Assembly (NCBI GenBank): GCA_004519485.1
Contig: CP038129.1
Span: 186,001 to 250,000 of the forward strand
Source of the DNA: Nannochloropsis oceanica
Lineage: Eukaryota; Sar; Eustigmatophyceae; Eustigmatales; Monodopsidaceae
Direction of reading: 5' to 3'
Length of the DNA stretch: 64,000 nucleotides
Position numbers and translations under genes: made by a program. Below are positions 55,063 through 64,000 of this stretch, in pieces. The notes beneath the pieces were generated by a model that did no database searches, was not told the DNA's origin, and worked only from the letters and a program-made list of their open reading frames with translations. Numbering within the stretch: the first letter of the stretch is position 1; each line of letters begins with the position of its first letter.

Positions 55063-57795
55063 ATGATAAATGATGCAGCAACAGCTTCATCCTTTTCGTC
55101 CAGCCCTCCTCCCGTGGCGCTGACCATGAACGAAAATGCAGCAGACAGCAATAACAACAACAAGAACAGCAGCGGCGGTATGGAGAACGGCAAACATACC
55201 GATTCTGCCACCCACGATATTCCGCCACTACCACCACCGAGCGTCGGCTCCTCTCCCTCCCTCCATCATCCCTCTGCCCCCTCCTCTTTGCTCCAAAAGT
55301 CCTCCACCTTCCAACCCTTCGCCTGCTGCTACCCCTGTCCTCCCACTTCCCTTGCCTCCCTTCCTCCCCACCTCCTCTCCTTCCACCTAGCATGGCTTTC
55401 CTTCTTCGTCTGTTACTTCTCTTGGATCTCGCCAGCGTCGCTCATGCCTGTCTTAAAAAAGGAGTTAAATCTGACCACGTCCCAGGTGCACTTATCGCAC
55501 CTGGCCACGATAGGCACACCCATCATAGTGAGAATGATGGTGGGTGGGTACGTAGATATATACGGGCCGCAAAGAAGCATGTTCATTTTGTCAGTGACAG
55601 GTACGTTCCTTCCCCTCTCTTCCTCTCTCCCTTCTTCCCTCCCTGCTCTAAGAGCGAACCACTCATTTCCCCCTCCCTTCTTCCTTCCCCCTCTCCTTCC
55701 CTAGGCGCTCTTCCCTTCTTTGTGGGGCCCTATTTGATCCACGACTGGGTGGGTGTAGTGTGTTACCGCGCCTGCATCAGCGTGCTGAGTAAGAAGTGCC
55801 CCTGCCTCCTTCCCGCCCTCCCATCCTCCCTCCCTCTTTCCCTCCCTCCCTTCTTCCTCTCTGCCCACCTCATCTGATGTCTCGTGCATCCTTCCTCCAT
55901 GACCATCACACTCGCTGCCTCAAGCCCGTCATATCGACTATCATATCTTCCATACACCTCCACCACTCAATAACCGACCTACCCCTCCCTCCCTCCCACC
56001 CTCCCTCCCTCCTTCCCTCTCTCCCTCCCTCCCCCTCTCTCAGGCGCTTCCTTCGTAATGTGTCAAGCATGGACAACCTCCCTTTATGACAGAGAGGTAG
56101 TAGGACAGGCCACTGCTCTAGCGGCGGGCTGGGGCAACCTTGGGGGGGCGATGACGCAGGTAGGGAGGGAGGGAGGAAGGGAGGAAGGGAGGGAGGGTGG
56201 CCAGAGAAAGGGCGCGAAAAAGTTCGGAGTGTCAGAATGGTATCGAGGGTGGGTGGGAGGGAGGGAGGGAGGGTGGGAGGGAAGGAGACAGAAACTCACT
56301 AAGCACGCCTGCCTCCCTCCCTTCCTCCCCTCCTCCCTCTCTCTCTCCCCTAGATTGTAATGGTTGATATCCATCAGTTGCTGGACCAGGAGCTTCAAGG
56401 AGGGAGGGAAAGGGGGGAGGCGTGGAGACTAACGTTGATGTTTCCGGGTATCTTGCTGCTGGTCATGGCCGGAGTGGTTTGGAAGTGGGGAGGAGGTCGA
56501 GGAGGAGGAGGGAGGGTAGGAGGGCGGGTGGGAAGGAGGAGTGATGAAGCAGGCGGACGAAAGAAGAAGGAGATGGGTGGTAATAATTTGCTGGGGAGGG
56601 AGGGAGGGAAGGAGGGAGGGAGGGAAGGAGGGAAGAAGGAGGGGGATGGTCTTGATAGAATGCCGAACAGGCAGGAGGGGGGGGAGGGAAAGAAGGAGGA
56701 AAGGAAGGAGGGAAGGAGGACGGAGGATGCCTGGGCGGCATGGATGGAGGCAGGGAGGGAGGGAGGGACGTGGATCCTTGCCTTGCAGTACGCTCTATCT
56801 TTCGGTGTCGAATTGGTAGGTGCCTCAATCCTCCCTCCTTCCCTCCCTCCCTCCCTCCTTCCCTCCCTCCCTCCCTCCCTTCCCACAATTTCGCCCTCCC
56901 TCCCTCCCTCCCTTCCTCCCTCCCTCCCTCCCTTCCTCCCTCCCTCTTTCCTCTCCTCTTTTCCCAGGTGACCCTCAACGAGCTAGCGTCATTTATCTCC
57001 ACCTCGGTGGCCGAGGGAGGGATGGGACGAGGAGTGCAGGATGGAGGGAGGATGGGATGGTTGGCCGGGGTGACAAATATAGGCGCGAGGTTTCTAGGAG
57101 GTTGGATGTCGGACTTTGCGCGGAAAAAGGTGGAAGAGAGAGCGGGGGGGAGAGAGCAGGGTAGGGAGGGGAACGGCGACAGTAACGGGAGAGTGTCGGA
57201 GGACAAGGGAGAGGGAGGGAGGAGAAAGGGAGGGAGGGGGATGAGGGGGAGGATGCTGGTATTGTTTTGTTTCCTCGTCGCTGAAGGCGCCTTTTTGCTT
57301 GGCTTCAGCCATGTGGCTGGCAGACAGGGAGGGAGGGAGGGAGGGAGGGGGGGAGGGAGTGCTTATACGTGGGCATGCGTACTGGTGGTGTTGTTTTCGT
57401 CGTGCGTTCAGGCGGCGAGCGGTGCTGTGTATGCTCTTGTTCCCTATTTAAGTAGCAGTAAAGGGGGTGCCAGCGTGGCTGGGATCGTGGGAGGGGGAGG
57501 GAACGTCGGTGCTGTTGCATTCACCTTGCTATTTATGGGGATGGATAGGGAAGCTAAGAGGAAGGGAGGGAAGGAGGGATTTCGAGTGATGGGCTTGGTG
57601 GTATTGGTAGGGGCGTGCGCGGTGTGGTTATTGGACCCCAAAAAGATGGAGGAGGGGCACAGGGAGGTGGTGGAGGAGGAGGGAGGGAGGGAGGAGGAGG
57701 TTGAGAAGGGAGGAAGGGAGGACGGGGTCGCAGGAATGAGGAAGGAGGAAGAATGCGTGCTTGTTATCAGAAAAAGGGTAGACAGGGCTTTATAG
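55063..57795 (+). CDS. High-affinity nitrate/nitrite transporter (NRT2/NNP family of MFS)
   Basis: Five exons (55063-55600, 55705-55788, 56044-56159, 56354-56815, 56968-57795) give 675 residues in phase. It moves nitrate with protons across the plasma membrane. Family landmarks: FHLAWLSFFVCYFSWISPAS (TM1), LMPVLKKELNLTTSQVHLSH, IIVRMMVGGYVDIYGPQRSM (MFS motif between TM2 and TM3), AAGWGNLGGAMTQ (first nitrate signature), VTLNELASFISTSVAEG, NIGARFLGGWMSDFARKK and GIVGGGGNVGAVAFTLLFMG (second nitrate signature). An insert of about 110 Gly/Arg/Lys-rich residues follows KWGGG in the central loop, and further Gly-rich stretches follow. The cytosolic N-terminus of about 110 residues is Ser/Pro/Asn-rich. 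The start is the first in-frame ATG. Intron 3 pairs GGGA (donor side) with CCCT (acceptor side). Confidence 0.9.
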
Positions 57796-58255
57796 AAGAG
57801 CAACATGGAATGCAAAATAAGAAAATTATCGAAAATTAATAATACGTAGGCGAATTCAATCTCTGCAAGACCTGGTTCGTGCAGAGGCCTGCACCTTACG
57901 CGCTAGCAGTCCAACGAAGTAATGAAAGAATGACTTGACTGGCAATCACATCGCGTGAGGTAGAACATCAAGCATCTGCACGTTTCAATTCTTCTTCCCG
58001 TTAAAGATTATTCGTGTGCTCTTGTATGTTTTGTTCACTTAAACAGCGCCCTAACACGCAGGATCGGTGTAGCTCGCCACTCTACCCAGTCAGACTGTAC
58101 GTTAATATTGAAATACAAGGCCGGCATCAAAATCAGTAGACTGTTGGGTCACTTCACTTGCACCCACACTCTGCGCTGGTGTGTCGCCTTCGGTCGTAAA
58201 TGCGGAAAAAAGATGACGGAAACACGGAAATTTAATTCTTCTTCGGTGCCTGCCC
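57796..58255. other. Intergenic region
   Basis: About 460 bp between two plus-strand genes, unique sequence with the transporter 3' UTR and the next promoter. No gene or repeat is seen. Confidence 0.5.
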
Positions 58256-59665
58256 ATGCGCGAACCCGAAAACACCCACCCCATGCAACCTTGCGTCTCA
58301 ACATCAAATAAACAGGAAATCCTGAAGCGCCCCCAGACCTCCAGCACGAGCCCGGCGGACAGAGAGCGAGTGTCCTGGTACCGTAGCCCAACCATTCACT
58401 CAACCCTACGACACCGTCAGGTCCAGCGCCGCCTCCCCCTAGTGTCTCTCCTTCTCCGTCCTGTCATCGGCGTTTGCTTGCTGTTTGCCGTCACCGCCCT
58501 CTTTTTCAAGTCCCATCTCAACGCCTCTTCTTCTTCCGCCTCCAGCACTACCGCCATGTCTACCCCCTCCCCGTCCAAAGAGCAACAACAGCGTGCCCGG
58601 GCAAAGGCAGCAGTCCTCGGAGCCTTTGTCGCCGACGCCGCCAGCTGTCCCTTACAATGGATCTACGACCATGCCACCCTCTCGTCCCTCCTAGCCCTCT
58701 CTTCCGATCAAAAGGGGGAGGGATGGGAGGGAGGAAAGGACCCAGCTTTTTACCCCGTACCATCCTGCCCTTACTTTACTTACCCACTTGGAGCCTCCAG
58801 TCCCTATGGCGATGAGATTCTCCCTCTGCTCCGCTTCCTGGCGGGGGAGAGAGGGAAGGAGGGAGCTAAGGAGAAAGAAGGTTTTGATACCGAGGGCTTT
58901 GCGAGGGCGAGCTTTGAATTTCTGGAGGAGTACACGGGACGTCTAAATCATGTCTCGAAACTTTTTGTGGAGGCGAGAAAGGCCGGGAAAGAGGGTGCAG
59001 CGGCAGCAGTGGACGACAGTCAAGCGCATGGCCTGGTTAAAGTACCTCTTGTGGTGGCGCGGTACTACCGCTCTTCCTCCCCCTCTTCCTCGCCCTCTTC
59101 CTTGACCTCCCCTCTCTTCGAGGCTGTGGAGTCCGCCGTGCGTGTCCATCAACAAAACGACTTGTCCGTGGCATGCTCTCTGGCGTTTGCGGCTTTGTTA
59201 CACCGTCTGATCGTGGAAGGTGGTGCGATAAAAGACGCGGTGCTGTGGGCTGAGACTTCTGTCGACAGCCCTCTTCCACCCGCGCAACGTGAGATTCTGA
59301 GGGAGGTCAGGATGGCCGGCAAGAAGGAAGGGAGCGAGGAAGAGACGAGCACGGATATCAAGGGTAAGCTCAACAGGGAACAAATCAAGGAGTGGGGCAT
59401 GTCGTGTGCCTTGCCGGGTGTGTGGAAAGGCTTGTTGTACGCGGCCATGCACGCGACGTCTTACCGTGAGGCAGTTACGTTCAATATATGGGCCGGGGGG
59501 GATGTATGCTCCCGGAATATAGGGATAGGGGCCTTGTGGGGGGCCGCGGGGGAGGTAGGGAGGGAGGAGGAGAAACGGGGAATGGGGATTCCGAACGATT
59601 GGAGGGAGAAGACGGATGTGTTGGAGGAAGTGGAGATGTTGGTGGAGAGAGTGCTTGGACAATGA
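58256..59665 (+). CDS. ADP-ribosylglycohydrolase / J1-crystallin family protein with a signal anchor
   Basis: A single-exon frame of 469 residues. Residues about 65-85 (LLRPVIGVCLLFAVTALFFK) form one membrane segment after a basic N-terminus, suggesting a type II membrane protein. The family domain follows: AVLGAFVADAASCPLQWIYD at the start, SPYGDEILPLLRFLAGE, GRLNHVSKLFVEARKAG, VRVHQQNDLSVACSLAFAAL, and VTFNIWAGGDVCSRNIGIGA with LWGAAG and GIPNDW at the end. Canonical ADP-ribosyl hydrolases have D-T-D in the second metal site; here the equivalent reads GGDVCSRN, as in the J1-crystallin/selenoprotein J branch, so classical hydrolase activity is uncertain. A later ATG at 58283 is an alternative start. 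The gene is intron-free with typical C/G third positions. Confidence 0.85.
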   Translation: MREPENTHPMQPCVSTSNKQEILKRPQTSSTSPADRERVSWYRSPTIHSTLRHRQVQRRLPLVSLLLRPVIGVCLLFAVTALFFKSHLNASSSSASSTTAMSTPSPSKEQQQRARAKAAVLGAFVADAASCPLQWIYDHATLSSLLALSSDQKGEGWEGGKDPAFYPVPSCPYFTYPLGASSPYGDEILPLLRFLAGERGKEGAKEKEGFDTEGFARASFEFLEEYTGRLNHVSKLFVEARKAGKEGAAAAVDDSQAHGLVKVPLVVARYYRSSSPSSSPSSLTSPLFEAVESAVRVHQQNDLSVACSLAFAALLHRLIVEGGAIKDAVLWAETSVDSPLPPAQREILREVRMAGKKEGSEEETSTDIKGKLNREQIKEWGMSCALPGVWKGLLYAAMHATSYREAVTFNIWAGGDVCSRNIGIGALWGAAGEVGREEEKRGMGIPNDWREKTDVLEEVEMLVERVLGQ

Positions 59666-60075
59666 TGGGGAGGGAGGGGGAGGAAGAGGACGGAGGGAAA
59701 TGAGCGAGGGCAGATTCGAATCAAGAAACATACACAACCAATAGCGTTCTCCTCCTTCCCTTTTCCTTTTTCGTCAGAGAGCACGATGCCGTGTACGTCT
59801 TGTCCACCACCACGTGGAGCCTCCCGCCTACAGACCCTTTCGGAACACAATCCATGTGTAGGCCCCAAAAAGGAGGGAGAAAGACTGAGTCCTGGCTGTT
59901 TGTAATCTTCTTTGCTTCTCATCCGTTCATCCTTGTATACACAGGTGTGAGTGACAGGAGATGAGTGACATTGGACACGCTTTTGTCGGCTACTTGCAGG
60001 CCCATGAAAGCATCCTTCTGTCTACTTTCATTAATGGACGTGTATCATTCTTTTCGTAACACACCTCTTCAGCAC
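59666..60075. other. Convergent intergenic region
   Basis: About 410 bp between the stop codons of the ADP-ribosylglycohydrolase-like gene (plus) and the amidase gene (minus). No coding signal. Confidence 0.5.
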
Positions 60076-61960
60076 TCACAGAAATGATCTTCCCACTCCC
60101 CTACCCCCTCCTCCTCCTCCTCCTCCTCCTCCTCCTCCTCCTCCTCCTCCATCTTCCCTTTGCACTCCCTCCTGTGGCACCCTAAATCCACACAGCTCCG
60201 CCGCCTCTTCCGTCGTCCTCGGCCCGGGGTAGAAAGGAAGAGGCTTCACCGCTGCTCCCGCTGCTCCCGCTGCTCCCGCTGCTGCTGCTGTCGTTGCCGT
60301 CATGGTTGGAATCGTTTCCTCTTCGTCGGCGGTGTGCGCGGGCTCGCGTGGCACAAGCGCGTGGAAGGGATGTGCTTGTTCATAGAGAGCCGCTAGAGCC
60401 AGCAGCCGGGCCTCGCTGTAGGGAGGGCCTGGACGAGGAAGGGAAGGAAGAGGGGGGTGAGAGAAGGGAAGAGAAAAGGAGAGTTACGGAGAGTAATTGC
60501 TCTAAGTCTACTCAGCATGAGTTTTCAATGTTCATCCGTTGAGAGACGTTGAGAGAAAGGTGGAAACGATTATTTGTATACAGCGCCCGATTTCCTTTTT
60601 TCTCCTTCACTCCCTCTCTCCCTCCCTTCCTCCCTCCCTTCTTGACCTATGATTTGCAGTCCCACCGGCCGTCCGTCGTGCGTGAGACCGCAGGGCAGGG
60701 AGAGTGCAGGTCCACAGGAGAGCGTGACGACCGATGAGAGACGCAGCCAGTCGATGTAGGAAGGAAGGAAGGTGGAAGCTATCCGGGTAGGATAACGCAG
60801 GCGTGCGTCGAAGGCAGGGAGCTGGGAGGGAGGGAAAGAGGAAGAGAGGGAGGGAATGAAGGAGAAAGGGAGGAAATGGAGAAGTGTCAATCTAGGAGGG
60901 AGGGTTAAAAACACTCCATACATTTTACACCCTCCCCCTTTCCACACTTCCTCCCTCTTTTCCTCCTTCCCTCCCTCCCTCTTTTTCTCCCTCCCTCCCT
61001 CACCATCACGGTGGGTGTGAGCAAGAAGTCAAAATCTTGGAAGAACGCCAGCCATCGCCCTACATAGGCTTGGTGCTGCGTCTTGGCCTGGAGGGAGGGA
61101 GGGAGGATGGGAGGGAAGAAGGGAGAAAGGGAGGGAGGGAAGGAAGGAAGGAGGAAGAAACGTTTTAAATCTCCGCATCGAGTCGCTTTCATCCACGCGC
61201 CTCCCTTTCCTTTCCTTCACTTCCCTCCCGCCCTCTCTCCCTCCCTCCTCTCCTCCCTTACCTCCTCCACCGCCTCCTCACTCAGTCTCAGGCCCTCCTC
61301 AACGTTCCAGATAACCTCCGGTTTAACGGCCAGCCGTTGAATGGGGTCCCGGTACAGGGCATGTCCTCCATACATAGAGGCGAAGGCCCGAGCCCTCAGG
61401 ACGTGGAATATCTTGATTCCTTCCTGTAGATTGAGAGGACAGGCTCCCATGGTCAAGGTCACTCGCCCCTCCCTCCCTCCCTCCCTCCCTCCCTCCCTCC
61501 CTCCATCCCTCCCTCCTTGACAGGGTGAAGAACCGACCGAGACGCCTCCTCCTCCTCCTCCTCCTCCTCCTCCTCCTCCACAGTTTCCACCGCTTCTTCC
61601 CCCTCCTTCCCTCCCTCCGTCCCTCCCTCCTTCCCCGGCAGCAAACCAGACGGCGGCCTTCTCGCACAGCGCTAGAACCTCGGGCTCGATGAGAGCGGTG
61701 TCTTGAGGAAGGGAAGGAGGGAGGGAAGGAAGGAGGAAAGGGCGGAGGGAGGATAGAAGAAAGTGAGTGTGCCGGGCGTAAAGTCGGTGAATTTTTGGAA
61801 AGGGGGATAGACGTGGGTCAGTATACGACAAAATGTCCATCTCGTGGAAAGGAGGGAGGGAGGGAGGGAGGGAGGGAGGGAGGGAGGGAGGGAGGGAGGG
61901 TTCGAAACCATTCCACCCACCGCTTAAGCCCATGTCCGCCGAAAACGCCAGGCGAAGACC
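60076..61960 (-). CDS. Amidase-signature enzyme, C-terminal half
   Basis: Five exons can be read (about 61960-61921, 61701-61262, 61087-61004, 60821-60647, 60428-60076), all in phase after the first, whose left edge is vague because a G homopolymer precedes it. Matches to amidase-signature proteins: GLRLAFSADMGLS, IEPEVLALCEKAAVWFAA, NLQEGIKIFHVLRARAFASM, YVGRWLAFFQDFDFLLTPTV, YIDWLRLSSVVTLSCGPALS and LPCGLTHDGRPVGLQIIG, then YSEARLLALAALYEQAHPFH. The family hydrolyses amides with a Ser-cisSer-Lys triad. That half (GGSSGG region) should lie to the right, toward or within the 62376-62475 gap. Upstream sequence at 62010-62130 (ATVLRVVRDGFRALSLQPPT) looks like the preceding exon but sits in another frame across the G-run. 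Gly-rich insert near 61540-61660. Substrate unknown. Confidence 0.8.
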
Positions 61961-62375
61961 TCTCCCTCCCTCCCTCCCCCCCCCCCTTCCCTCCCCCTTT
62001 CCCTTCCCCCTTCATGTGGGTGGGTGGTTGGAGAGAGAGGGCGCGAAACCCGTCCCTGACTACCCGGAGGACAGTCGCGTGGAAGGAGGGACCCCAAGCC
62101 TTCTCCTCTACAGTCCGACGGGGCACCCTGAGCGAGGGAGGGAGGGAGGGAGGGAGAGAGGGGGGAAGGAAGGAAGGAAGGAAGGGAGGAAGGAAGGAAG
62201 GGAGGGAGGGAGGGAGGGAGGGAGGAAGGAAGGGAGGAAGGAAGGGAGGGAGGGATGAGCCCAGGACAATGCGAAGGGACGGAAGAGAGGGAGGAAGGGA
62301 GGGAGGTCCTTGTCTATCCGTCCCCTGCCATTCTTTCTCCCTCCCTCCCTCCCTCGCAAGAATAGCAGCCCATTC

Positions 62376-62475
62376 NNNNNNNNNNNNNNNNNNNNNNNNN
62401 NNNNNNNNNNNNNNNNNNNNNNNNNNNNNNNNNNNNNNNNNNNNNNNNNNNNNNNNNNNNNNNNNNNNNNNNNNN
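62376..62475. other. Assembly gap, exactly 100 N
   Basis: A placeholder run of 100 N. The N-terminal half of the amidase (to its right on the minus strand) and most of the kinase domain of the next gene (to its left on the plus strand) both have to lie here, so the true gap is probably several kilobases or marks a wrong join. Confidence 1.
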
Positions 62476-62583
62476 ATCCCTCCCTCCCTCCCTCCCTCCT
62501 TCCCTCCCTCCTTTCCTCGAGCTCTCTCACCCATCCCCCTCCCTTCTCTCCCTTCCCTTCCTCCCTTCCTCCCTCTCCATCAG

Positions 62584-64000
62584 GTATTGGTCTATTTTGC
62601 AGTCTGTCAGAGACGAGCCTCCGCCGACACTTCCCGAGGGTGAGCAAAAGGGAGGAAGGGAGGGAGGGAGGGAGAGAGGGAGGGAGAGAGGGAAGAATTG
62701 AGAGGAGAAATAGATTAGAAGAGTGTAAATTTCCTCCTCTTTTGTTCGCCCTGGCCACGCTTTCGATGCCCTCCTTCCCTCCCTCCCTCCCTCCCTCCCT
62801 CCCTCCCTCCCTCCCCATCAGGCCACTGGTCCCCGCTCTTCCGCGACTTCCTCTCTCGCTTCCTCCGAAAGGATCCGGCTTCCCGCCCTTCCTGCTCCTC
62901 CCTCCTCCTCCACCCCTGGCTCGAGCAAGCGCGAAGCCAACACCACAGCGGCGGCTGCGTGACTGCCGGTACGTCCTCCCTCCCTCCCTCCCTCCTTCCC
63001 TCCCTCTGCTCGACGATGTCCGCACTGTCCCAAAGTGAGAGGCTTAGAGAGACCTCACCCTCCCTCCCTCGCTCCTGCAGTCCCTCTGCACGGTGACAAC
63101 CAAACGTCCCGGGAGACAGAGGCAAAGGAAGAATTGAGAGCCATCGTTTCAGCTGTCAAAGAACACGTTGCAGGCGTCCTGAGGGAAGAGAGGTAGGGAA
63201 GGAGGGGGGGGGGAGGGAGGGCGCCGGCAGTCAAAGAAAAAAAGAGCGCGAAGGAGGGGAAAGATATAGGTAGGGGAGGAGGGAGGGTGGGAAGGGGTGG
63301 TAAGAAGGAGGAAGGGGGGGAAGGAGGGCTAGATAGAAGCATACAGAAGGGAGGGAGGGAAGGAGGGAGGAAAGGAAGCATAGGACGGAAGGAGGGAGGG
63401 AGGGAGGCAGGGAGGGAAGGAAGGAGGGAGGGCGACTCTCTTTGGCATCCACAACTCCTTTTGTCATCACTTCAGACTCTAACTTTCCCTCCCTCCCTCT
63501 CTCCCTCCCCCTTTCCCTCCTCAAGCGCCGTCATCACTTCATCGCTGTCCTCTTCCTCTTCTTCCTTCTCAGGAAGGGAGGGAGGGAGGGAGGGAGGGAG
63601 GGGTGGGCATGTCCCCCCTCCTTACCACCGTCAGTTCTCCTCCCTCGTCGTGCTCGCCAACGATGACCTCCTACAGCAACACCTCTACACCTCCACGCCC
63701 AGGGCCAGCGAGGGCCGCCGTCCCTCTCTCCCTCCCTCCCTCCCTCTCTCCCATCCTCCCTCCACCCTGAGCCCTCGTGGACATGAAGGAGAAGAAGGAG
63801 GAGGTGGAGGAGGCAAAGCTGTCCCTCCTCCTTCTCCCCCTCCCTCCGCTGTCACCACAGCCAACCCTCCTGGACTGATTTCCCAAGAAGGGGAAGACGG
63901 GAGGGAGGGAGGGGGGGAGGGAGGGCAGACGTTCTCGTTCTGTAGCCCTCCACTGTCTCCTTCTCCCTCTGTGCAGCTGTCGGCCGATAACGTGGGGGTG
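62584..64000 (+). CDS. MEK-like (MAP kinase kinase) protein kinase, C-terminal part, open at right edge
   Basis: Exons 62584-62639, 62822-62968, 63081-63192 and 63526-64000+ join in phase. The first two encode YWSILQSVRDEPPPTLPEGH, then WSPLFRDFLSRFLRKDPASR and PSCSSLLLHPWLEQ. This is kinase subdomains X-XI with the FxxFLxRxLxKDPxxRPS...LLxHPW pattern; EPPPTLPEG is typical of MAP kinase kinases. All earlier subdomains are missing and must lie in the gap. The tail (DNQTSRETEAKEELRAIVSA, then VKEHVAGVLREER) is helical, followed by Ser/Pro/Gly-rich sequence (HRQFSSLVVLANDDLLQQHL) that runs off the window. Intron 1 has GGGA arrays at the donor side and CCCT arrays at the acceptor side. Confidence 0.75.

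Overview
This is nuclear DNA from a eukaryote with intron-rich, fairly compact genes on both strands. My best guess is a eustigmatophyte alga of the Nannochloropsis/Microchloropsis type. The reasons are: introns packed with (CCCT)n or (GGGA)n arrays, a strong bias toward GTACG/GTAGG/GTAAG splice donors, an NRT2 nitrate transporter, a three-histidine-box desaturase, and a fructosamine kinase whose N-terminus resembles a secondary-plastid targeting signal. The genus is inferred from style, not from a marker gene. There are two 100-N assembly gaps (21476-21575 and 62376-62475). I saw no rRNA, tRNA, CRISPR array or intact mobile element.

Layout. 1-2.2 kb: 5' end of a secreted protein and a weak small spliced gene, both minus. 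2.9-7.3 kb: a nine-exon fusion of DUF924 with a TilS-like PP-loop ATPase. 8.5-12.9 kb: a membrane-anchored parallel beta-helix protein. 13.5-14.2 kb: ferritin. 14.2-17.3 kb: microsatellites and one candidate micro-gene. 17.35-20.15 kb: fructosamine-3-kinase, with decayed copies of its last exons. 20.2-21.5 kb: AT-rich DNA with a dispersed repeat and a 40-bp piece identical to the beta-helix gene. 21.6-22.4 kb: 3' end of an aminotransferase-like gene. 22.7-25.2 kb: ten-exon alpha/beta hydrolase. 26.0-29.9 kb: twelve-exon SLC35F-type transporter. 30.7-33.2 kb: Q-rich coiled-coil protein with five 25-residue repeats. 34.3-36.3 kb: SCP2-like protein. 37.8-40.0 kb: membrane desaturase. 41.5-43.2 kb: ketopantoate reductase. 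43.9-52.3 kb: a 2,403-residue MAP3K-epsilon/Cdc7-type kinase. 55.1-57.8 kb: NRT2 nitrate transporter. 58.3-59.7 kb: ADP-ribosylglycohydrolase/J1-crystallin family protein. 60.1-62 kb: amidase (3' half). 62.6-64 kb: C-terminal part of a MEK-like kinase.

The genes look like ordinary neighbours, not an operon-like system; metabolism, transport and signalling are mixed. Gene models were assembled by hand from splice signals. For most of them the exon lengths sum to a multiple of three and family motifs join across introns, which is the main support for the coordinates. The most unusual items are the DUF924-TilS fusion, a subset of introns with complementary GGGA and CCCT arrays at their two ends, the 40-bp exon piece shared with a dispersed-repeat region, and the duplicated exon remnants next to the fructosamine kinase gene.
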